Shown here piece after piece: positions 1-5,046 of a DNA stretch of 5,046 bases. The position numbers and the translations under genes are program-made. The notes under the pieces are model-generated. The model did no database searches. It was not told the DNA's origin and saw only the letters and a program-made list of their open reading frames with translations. Source of the stretch: Fidelibacterota bacterium UBA2980 (GTDB taxonomy: Bacteria; Fidelibacterota; Marinisomatia; Marinisomatales; Marinisomataceae); the NCBI GenBank assembly GCA_002348725.1, contig DEAO01000029.1:1-5046 (forward strand), read 5' to 3'. The first letter of the stretch is position 1. The number at the start of each line of letters is the position of its first letter.

Positions 1-1
1 A

Positions 2-526
2 TATAAAGAGAAATTTCTTTTTCCGATTAAGACATTGTATGAATCAGTAGGATTTAATTTTGAAAACGAACCATTTGAAGATACAAATATAGAATTTCAT
101 AATGGATTTGAGAAAAATTTCAAAACTCTTGGGCTACAACCTTTTGCAGAAGAAACAATTATAGCGTTACATAAAAAAAATGTGACGCAAAGTGTTTTAT
201 CAGCTACTATACAAGCTAAATTAATTGAACAAGTAGGATTTTTTGGTTTAGATCAATATTTAGAAAATATCACTGGGTTAAGCAATACGCCTTCTGGGTA
301 TGGAAAAGAATATGAAGGGGAAGAATTGCTTATGAGTGTTGATATTGATAAATCAGAAACAATAATCATTGGGGATAGCTTATTAGATTTTCGTGTATCA
401 CAATCATTGGGCATTGATTGTGGTCTAGTTTATAATGGACACAATGATATCAATAGACTTAAAGCTACTGGAGCATACACTTTTGAACATATCAAAGATT
501 TTTATAATTGGCTAATCAGCACTTAG
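2..526 (+). CDS. HAD-family hydrolase, phosphoglycolate phosphatase-like (5' end outside window)
   Basis: This is the C-terminal 174 residues of a haloacid dehalogenase-superfamily phosphatase. The frame is open to the left edge, beginning YKEKFLFPIKTLYESVG, so the true start is upstream; a TTG at 35 is only an internal codon. Three of the four HAD motifs are visible. Motif II is the serine of VLSAT (codon 200-202). The motif III lysine is probably that of GYGKE (codon 305-307). Motif IV is IIIGDSLLD, with acidic residues at 374-376 and 386-388. Motif I, with the nucleophilic Asp (DxDGT), should lie before the window. The pattern, followed by GLVYNGHND, matches phosphoglycolate phosphatase-like members that hydrolyse small phosphate esters in the cytoplasm, but substrate cannot be told from sequence. 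The gene ends at TAG 524-526, overlapping the stop of the convergent reductase gene by 4 bases. HAD membership is confident; the exact activity is not. Confidence 0.88.
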   Translation, partial: YKEKFLFPIKTLYESVGFNFENEPFEDTNIEFHNGFEKNFKTLGLQPFAEETIIALHKKNVTQSVLSATIQAKLIEQVGFFGLDQYLENITGLSNTPSGYGKEYEGEELLMSVDIDKSETIIIGDSLLDFRVSQSLGIDCGLVYNGHNDINRLKATGAYTFEHIKDFYNWLIST

Positions 527-1275
527 GTTGTAACGCCGCCATCAACAGTAAATAACGATCCTGTAATAAAATCGGATGCATCAGATGCAAGATATAGTGC
601 CATTCCAGAAATATCATCTGGCTCTCCCATTCTAGCTTGTGGAATAGATTTAATAATTTGTGAGTATACATTTTCATCTTCCCATAATGCTCTACTAAAA
701 TCAGTTTTAATCAAGCCAGGAGCTAAAGTGTTTACCTGAATATTTTCAGAAGCGAGTTCTTTAGCAAGCACTTTTGTTAACATGACCACTGCTGCTTTAC
801 TAATATTATATACACCTAAACCAGAAAGAGGGGTTTTAGCAGCAATAGATGCAACATTAATAATTTTACCAGATTTATTTTCAATCATTGATGCACTACA
901 TGCTTTAGCAAACTCAAAATATCCTTTAACATTAACCTGAAAAATTTTATCCCAATGGCTATCTTCTGACTTAAGTATTGGTCCATAATATGGATTTGCA
1001 GCAGCATTATTTACTAAAATATCTATTCCGCTAAATTTATCTTTTGCATAACTAACAACATTATTAATTGAATCAATATCACCTGTATTACATTCAATAG
1101 CACTGATACTAAGACCGTTTGATGTTGCTTCATTAATAGCAGTATCTAGATTTTCTTTTTTTCTACTACAGATTATTACATTTGCACCAGCTTCTGCATA
1201 TTTTAATGCAATCGCTTTCCCAATACCTTTGGAACCACCTGAAATAATCGCGGTTTTATTATCTAATTTAAACAT
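523..1275 (-). CDS. SDR-family NAD(P)-dependent oxidoreductase (DHRS4/FabG-like)
   Basis: This is a 250-residue classical short-chain dehydrogenase/reductase, the usual length for the family. The Rossmann glycine motif is SGGSKGIG (residues 12-19), with Ser replacing the common Thr. Arg38 after the second strand favours NADP(H). NNAA is at 89-92 and the catalytic tetrad is N115, S143, Y156 and K160 (YNISK). The cofactor motif LAPG is at 184-187 and a typical VDGG is near the end. NNAAANPYYGP resembles the SDR subfamily often encoded near acyl-CoA dehydrogenases, so an acyl-CoA or other lipid-derived carbonyl/hydroxyl substrate is plausible but inferred. I chose the ATG at 1275 because MFKLDNKTAI is a normal SDR N-terminus. 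An upstream in-frame ATG at 1380 would add 35 residues read from the other reductase's coding sequence in a shifted frame. The start lies 1 base after the preceding gene's stop, with only a weak purine-rich AAGAAGAAG upstream, so translational coupling is likely. Confidence 0.93.
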   Translation of the reverse strand: MFKLDNKTAIISGGSKGIGKAIALKYAEAGANVIICSRKKENLDTAINEATSNGLSISAIECNTGDIDSINNVVSYAKDKFSGIDILVNNAAANPYYGPILKSEDSHWDKIFQVNVKGYFEFAKACSASMIENKSGKIINVASIAAKTPLSGLGVYNISKAAVVMLTKVLAKELASENIQVNTLAPGLIKTDFSRALWEDENVYSQIIKSIPQARMGEPDDISGMALYLASDASDFITGSLFTVDGGVTT

Positions 1276-1276
1276 G

Positions 1277-2125
1277 CTACTTCTTCTTGCGACGTTCAGC
1301 CATTGCTTTCCACATTGAATCGGGGATTTTTGATAATTGACTAAATTCAGCAGCTCCTGCAAGCCATTCCCCACCATCAATAGTAACTACTTCACCATTA
1401 ATATAAGCAGAACCATCACTCATCAGATAAGAAGCTAAATTTTCAAGTTCATGTCTTTCGCCAAATCGTTTCATAGGAATTTTATCCTTCATTCCATCTT
1501 CAAAATCTTCAAATCCAGGTGGCATCAAGCGTGACCATGCACCTTTTGTTGGAAATGGACCAGGTGCAATAGCATTAAATCGAATGTTATGTTTGCCCCA
1601 CTCCACTGCTAATGATCTTGTCATTGCTAATACACCAGCTTTTGCTGATGCAGAAGGCACAACATATGGAGATCCTGTCCATGCATACGTTGTAACAATA
1701 CTAAGGACATTCCCTTTTTTGTTTTTAATCATTTCTTTCCCAATCGTACTAGTGCAATTCCAAGTTCCCATTAAAACAATATCAATTACTACTTTAAAAG
1801 CATTTGGACTCAGCATTTCTGTAGGAGAAATAAAATTCCCTGCTGCATTATTTAAAAGACAATCAATAGTTCCAAATTTATCAAGGGCTTGAGAAGTCAT
1901 TAACTCTACATCTTCTAATTTTCTAACATCTCCAGGACAAGTAAGAACATCAATGCCTAATTTTGAGAATTCATCAGCAGTATCTTCTAATTTTTCTTTT
2001 CTTCTTCCGCTAATCACTATATTTGCTCCAAGCTCTCCAAAGCGTCTGGACATGCTTTTACCCAAACCAGTACCCCCTCCAGTGACTACAATAGTTTTTC
2101 CATTTAATAAATCTTTCTCGAACAT
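1277..2125 (-). CDS. 2,4-dienoyl-CoA reductase-like SDR oxidoreductase (DECR1 type)
   Basis: This is a 282-residue SDR protein with strong resemblance to mitochondrial 2,4-dienoyl-CoA reductase (DECR1). That enzyme uses NADPH to reduce 2,4-dienoyl-CoA to 3-enoyl-CoA during oxidation of unsaturated fatty acids. The cofactor motif is TGGGTGLG (residues 15-22) and the basic pair R41-R42 suggests NADPH. NNAAGNFISPTE (92-103) and the stretch 113-121 (VIDIVLMGT) are hallmarks of the DECR group. The active site is not the classical YxxxK. Instead Y147 is followed at +11 by S158 and at +15 by K162, in PSASAK, which is the spacing of Tyr199, Ser210 and Lys214 in human DECR1. PGP (188-190) precedes the substrate loop, and the C-terminus after DGGEW has a lysine/arginine-rich tail (RRKKK). 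A good ribosome-binding site precedes the ATG, and the start is 2 bases after the upstream gene's stop. A peroxisomal-type trans-2-enoyl-CoA reductase or another enoyl reductase activity is possible. Confidence 0.9.
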   Translation of the reverse strand: MFEKDLLNGKTIVVTGGGTGLGKSMSRRFGELGANIVISGRRKEKLEDTADEFSKLGIDVLTCPGDVRKLEDVELMTSQALDKFGTIDCLLNNAAGNFISPTEMLSPNAFKVVIDIVLMGTWNCTSTIGKEMIKNKKGNVLSIVTTYAWTGSPYVVPSASAKAGVLAMTRSLAVEWGKHNIRFNAIAPGPFPTKGAWSRLMPPGFEDFEDGMKDKIPMKRFGERHELENLASYLMSDGSAYINGEVVTIDGGEWLAGAAEFSQLSKIPDSMWKAMAERRKKK

Positions 2126-2127
2126 AA

Positions 2128-2442
2128 TTAATCCTCTTTTGTTTTAAACTTATCAAGCGTTTCATTTGCTTTATCTAATGCATCGCTTGCTTCTTTTTGA
2201 AATTCTTTCACTTCATCTGTTACTTCTTCTATTTCTTCTTGAATTTTGTCTATATCAATATCTGGTAATGGCTGATCTGTCAATACAAGATAGGTGCAAT
2301 AAATAATAAAAAGTGTAATTGCAAGAACAACCAATTTAAACAAACGTTGTATAACGCTATAGACAATCATTGCCCCCAAAGCAATCGCTACAGCTAAATA
2401 CGCAGGGTTGCTTAAAATGCTATCTAATAGATTTTCTAACAT
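2128..2442 (-). CDS. Small membrane protein with two transmembrane helices and a C-terminal coiled coil
   Basis: I do not recognise this 104-residue protein. Two hydrophobic segments are clear: about residues 14-30 (AYLAVAIALGAMIVYSV) and 35-54 (FKLVVLAITLFIIYCTYLVL), separated by the short basic turn IQRLFK. A proline/aspartate linker (QPLPDIDID, 57-65) leads to a highly charged helix at 64-100. In that helix, residues I64, I67, I71, V74, V78, F81, A85, A88, A92, T95 and F99 sit at alternating 3- and 4-residue spacing, a perfect a/d heptad series for a coiled coil or membrane-lying amphipathic helix. No enzyme motif is visible. It is the first gene of the leftward cluster and abuts the DECR-like reductase, so it is probably co-transcribed with both reductases. 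It might be a scaffold or membrane anchor, but that is speculation. No Shine-Dalgarno sequence is visible before its ATG. That it is a real gene is supported by clean protein character and tight packing. Confidence 0.8.
   Translation of the reverse strand: MLENLLDSILSNPAYLAVAIALGAMIVYSVIQRLFKLVVLAITLFIIYCTYLVLTDQPLPDIDIDKIQEEIEEVTDEVKEFQKEASDALDKANETLDKFKTKED
2131..2137 (-). promoter_or_regulatory. Ribosome-binding site for the DECR-like reductase
   Basis: On the minus strand the sequence AGAGGAT lies 5 bases before the ATG at 2125; its AGGA core is 6 bases away. It overlaps the last codons of the small membrane-protein gene. It is the clearest Shine-Dalgarno sequence in the window and supports the chosen start. 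The neighbouring starts at 2442 and 2519 have none, and that at 1275 has only a weak purine run. Confidence 0.55.
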
Positions 2443-2518
2443 TAAAGCAATTTATACATTACATTTCTACTTTACAAAGATGAAACAAAAATCCACAAGA
2501 TTTGTTAAATATAATGTG
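2443..2518. promoter_or_regulatory. Divergent intergenic region between the reductase cluster and lptD
   Basis: This 76-base, very AT-rich gap separates two divergently read genes, so both leftward and rightward promoters are expected here. On the minus strand a TATAAA (2451-2456) could be a -10 box with a poor TTGTAA or TTTGTA (2472-2478) 15-16 bases upstream; this would give an almost leaderless transcript for the 2442 start. On the plus strand AAGATTTG (2497-2504) differs at one base from the Bacteroidetes -7 consensus TAnnTTTG, but no good -33 element is seen. A TATAAT at 2510-2515 is too close to the ATG at 2519 to serve it. No operator palindrome was found. The region is assigned by position; the individual boxes are weak. 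Confidence 0.4.
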
Positions 2519-5046
2519 ATGAAAAAATTTTTTGTTTTAGTGCTTTTAATATCAACCGGTATAGCACAAGAAAAACTGATTCTTCAGCAAGCTGATCTAT
2601 TACAATCTTCTGTTATAAAAGAAGAGACAATAACAAAATTATCTGGTAATATTATTTTTAAAAAAGATGATTCTATTTTAAAAAGTGATTTTGCTACTCA
2701 GTATGATAAATCTCCATTAGTAAAGCTAAACGATAATGTAGTTGTCACTCAAAAAAATCAAACAATCTATTGTGATTCGCTAATCTATAACAAGAACACA
2801 GAAGAGTTTTCAATGTACGGAAATGTCAGAATTGATAGTGATCAACGAAGTATGCAATCACAAGAAGCTCAGATAAATGATAACAATGAACAAATTACTT
2901 TAATTGATAACTGTGAAATTAATGAGAATAACAAACATAGAATTTATGGTGATAAAATTATTTTATATTTTGAAAATGATGAACTAATCAATTTTGAAGT
3001 GTTATCTAAAGGAAAAATTTTCACAACTAATACCGGATATGAAAAGAAAGATGAAAACAACGAAGATTTGGTGAAAATAGAAAATGAAAATTTATTAAAA
3101 GCAAAGCACATTTTTGGTGAAATAAAAAATAATGAAATAAACCAATTACATCTTAATGGGATGGCATCCACATTTATTCATTTATATGATGACTCGCTTT
3201 ATCAAGGAAATAATGCAGTATCTGGAGATTCAATATCGATTAAAATTGAGAATGAATCTGCGAACAAGCTAGTAGCAATGGGCGGAACAATTGGGAAATA
3301 TGCTCCGAATCAATCTAACAGTAGTATTGCTACACCAATTAACTATTCAGCAGATGTAATCGAATTTGAAGTAGATACACAAATATCAAAACTATATGGA
3401 TCATCAAAAATTTTACATGAAGATATTGATTTATCTGCATCTCACGTCAATGTTAATTGGGAAACTAACATATTAGAAGCTTTCACTCATAATCCATTCA
3501 ATAAAGAAGAAAATAATAGACCTATACTTGTTGAAGGCAATCGTGAGCCAATGATAGGTGACGAAATGATTTACAATCTTAATACAAGAAAAGGAAAAAT
3601 ATTAAGAGGAGAAAGTCAGGTACAAGAAAACATGTATATGGGAAAACAAATTACAAGTATTACTGATAGCACCTTCTATATCGATGATTGTATTTTTACA
3701 TCGTGTGATCCTTCAAAGTTTTATCTTGGTAGTAAAAAAGTAAAAATTATTTATGGTGATAAAGTAATTGCAAAGCCGCTTAACGTATATATCGGAGGAG
3801 TCCCTATTATTGGAATTCCATTAGCAATATTCCCACATTCATCCAAAGAAAGAAGGTCAGGATGGATTATGCCATCATTCGGTTCATCTGACAATCGTGG
3901 AACTTATATGGATGGACTAGGATATTATTTTGCTCCAAATGATTATTTTGGATCAGAAATATTACTTGGTTTTGCAGATCGTCAAGGATTGATTATCAAA
4001 GCAAAAAATAATTATAAAAAAAGGTATAAATTCAGTGGTGCTCTTAATCTTGAAACAAGAAGATTTCTATCTAGCAATGAACAGGATATAGCAAAAATTA
4101 ATGAAAGCAACCAAACAGACTATGTTTTTAATTGGCAACACAATCAAATTTTAAGAAATAATCAAACATTTAGAGCAAATGCAAGTTATTATAGCAATGG
4201 TCAATACAATAGACAAACTAGTGTTGATCCAGTAAAACGACTAAATCAACAAGCAATCTCTAATGTGACTTATACAAAAAGATGGAAAAAATCTAATGTA
4301 TCTATCAGCGCAAATGTATCAAATAAACAAGATTTGATGGCATCCAGTAAGATAGATTCAAATTCTTCTTTTTATCAAAACCCTTATAATAGCAATAGCA
4401 CCATTACAGAAAATACAAGCACTCTTCCATCTATCAATATGAATGTTGCTAGGAGGAAATTGTTCAAAAATTTCTCTCAAGATTCATGGCTTGGAAACAT
4501 ACAGTGGAATTACAGTTCAAGATTATTAAATAATAGGAAAAGTTATTATGAATCAGAGGAAATGATTAATGATGATGGTACAATTGAATACAGGTGGAGA
4601 GAAAATAGTGATGGCGATGTTAAAAAATTGCAAAAAATAGATGGAATGTTAAAAAATAATTTTAGTATTAATGCTCCATTTACAGTTTTTAAGTATATAG
4701 CAATTAATCCAAGAATTAATATTAATTCAGATTTCGTTAATCGTTATAGAATAGCAGAATTAAACGAATCAAATGAAATTGACTTTACTTATAAAGATAA
4801 AATGAGAAATAGAACAACTGGAAATCTTGGACTTTCTTTATCAACAAAAATATATGGAATTTTGCCAGTCAAATTTGGAAATATAGAATCAGTACGACAT
4901 GTTGTAACACCAACTATTGGCTTTAATTATTCACCTGACTATCAAAATAACCGAGATTACTTCCAGGAGATTGGTGAAGAATTGTATGATTATTTTCAAG
5001 GCTCATTGATTGGATCTACACCAATCTCATCTAGCAAACAAGTAAG
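2519..5046 (+). CDS. lptD: LPS-assembly outer-membrane protein LptD (3' end outside window)
   Basis: LptD is the outer-membrane beta-barrel that, with LptE, inserts lipopolysaccharide into the outer leaflet. The frame is open for 842 codons to the right edge. Residues 1-16 form a signal peptide (MKKFFVLVLLISTGIA, probable cut before Gln17). A long periplasmic region (about 20-390) holds beta-rich OstA-type segments: about 20-180, about 190-265 (including GDSISIKI, 236-243) and about 275-390 (including YNLNTRKGK, 352-360). The junction to the barrel is diagnostic: CIFTSCD (391-397), YIGGVPIIGIP (424-434), then FPHSSKERRSGWIMPSFGSS (438-457) and GYYFAPNDYF. The downstream part alternates polar and hydrophobic residues as in a barrel, and RHVVTPTIGFNYSPD near residue 795 matches the conserved C-terminal part. 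Cysteines seen are only C85, C132, C391 and C396, unlike the E. coli disulfide arrangement. The chosen ATG gives a normal signal peptide; an in-frame ATG at 2480 would add 13 residues. Homologues are commonly about 800-950 aa, so little is missing. Confidence 0.93.
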   Translation, partial: MKKFFVLVLLISTGIAQEKLILQQADLLQSSVIKEETITKLSGNIIFKKDDSILKSDFATQYDKSPLVKLNDNVVVTQKNQTIYCDSLIYNKNTEEFSMYGNVRIDSDQRSMQSQEAQINDNNEQITLIDNCEINENNKHRIYGDKIILYFENDELINFEVLSKGKIFTTNTGYEKKDENNEDLVKIENENLLKAKHIFGEIKNNEINQLHLNGMASTFIHLYDDSLYQGNNAVSGDSISIKIENESANKLVAMGGTIGKYAPNQSNSSIATPINYSADVIEFEVDTQISKLYGSSKILHEDIDLSASHVNVNWETNILEAFTHNPFNKEENNRPILVEGNREPMIGDEMIYNLNTRKGKILRGESQVQENMYMGKQITSITDSTFYIDDCIFTSCDPSKFYLGSKKVKIIYGDKVIAKPLNVYIGGVPIIGIPLAIFPHSSKERRSGWIMPSFGSSDNRGTYMDGLGYYFAPNDYFGSEILLGFADRQGLIIKAKNNYKKRYKFSGALNLETRRFLSSNEQDIAKINESNQTDYVFNWQHNQILRNNQTFRANASYYSNGQYNRQTSVDPVKRLNQQAISNVTYTKRWKKSNVSISANVSNKQDLMASSKIDSNSSFYQNPYNSNSTITENTSTLPSINMNVARRKLFKNFSQDSWLGNIQWNYSSRLLNNRKSYYESEEMINDDGTIEYRWRENSDGDVKKLQKIDGMLKNNFSINAPFTVFKYIAINPRININSDFVNRYRIAELNESNEIDFTYKDKMRNRTTGNLGLSLSTKIYGILPVKFGNIESVRHVVTPTIGFNYSPDYQNNRDYFQEIGEELYDYFQGSLIGSTPISSSKQV

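Noticed and set aside
4..20. Near-palindrome around AAAGAGAAATTTCTTT at the left edge
   Set aside because: It lies inside the coding frame of the HAD gene, is short and AT-rich, and is likely chance.
1276..1380. N-terminal extension of the 523-1275 reductase to an upstream ATG at 1380
   Set aside because: The added 35 residues are the shifted-frame reading of the DECR-like gene's 3' end and have no SDR character; the ATG at 1275 gives a standard N-terminus and length.
1584..1892. Open frame of 102 codons on the plus strand
   Set aside because: It lies antisense inside the DECR-like reductase and has no recognisable protein features.
1953..2147. Open frame of 64 codons on the plus strand
   Set aside because: It is antisense to the start of the DECR-like reductase, and its proline/phenylalanine-rich reading is a shadow of the glycine- and lysine-rich sense strand.
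2510..2515. Perfect TATAAT as a promoter for lptD
   Set aside because: A start point about 7 bases downstream would fall inside or after the ATG at 2519, and no -35 element sits at the right distance.
2944..3171. Open frame of 75 codons on the minus strand, hydrophobic and Phe/Ser-rich
   Set aside because: It is antisense to lptD; the Phe/Ser richness comes from AAA/GAA-type codons of the sense strand, not from a real membrane protein.

Overview
This is an AT-rich window (roughly one third G+C by eye) from a Gram-negative, lipopolysaccharide-bearing bacterium. The best clue to the lineage is the outer-membrane protein LptD. Its long N-terminal part, the 'YNLNTRKGK' and 'TSCD' motifs and the 'GYYFAPNDYF' motif resemble LptD of the Fibrobacteres-Chlorobi-Bacteroidetes (FCB) group, such as marine Bacteroidetes or Marinimicrobia, more than the proteobacterial form. 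That placement is inference from remembered family patterns and was not tested by a search. The standard genetic code fits all genes.

Layout, left to right. The + strand opens with the 3' part of a HAD-family phosphatase (2-526), whose start lies before the window. It meets a leftward three-gene cluster (2442 down to 523) tail to tail, with the two stop codons overlapping by 4 bases. In transcription order the cluster encodes a small two-helix membrane protein with a coiled-coil tail (104 aa), a short-chain dehydrogenase closely resembling mitochondrial-type 2,4-dienoyl-CoA reductase (282 aa), and a second short-chain dehydrogenase (250 aa). The gaps between them are only 2 and 1 bases, so they very probably form one transcript. 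A 76-base divergent intergenic region separates this cluster from lptD, which reads rightward from 2519 and runs off the right edge after 842 codons.

The dienoyl-CoA reductase homologue suggests a role in breaking down unsaturated fatty acids or related acyl-CoA chemistry. The second reductase belongs to a subfamily often found beside acyl-CoA dehydrogenase genes, which fits the same theme. LptD is the outer-membrane translocon that inserts LPS. Its position head to head with a lipid-metabolism cluster may be chance, but it puts two envelope/lipid functions around one shared control region.

No RNA gene, mobile element, CRISPR array, large repeat or convincing terminator was seen. I found no evidence of a new multi-gene system; this looks like ordinary core genome. 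The points most worth a second look are the small membrane protein, the DECR1-like active site, the long N-terminal region and cysteine pattern of LptD, and the uncertain LptD start.
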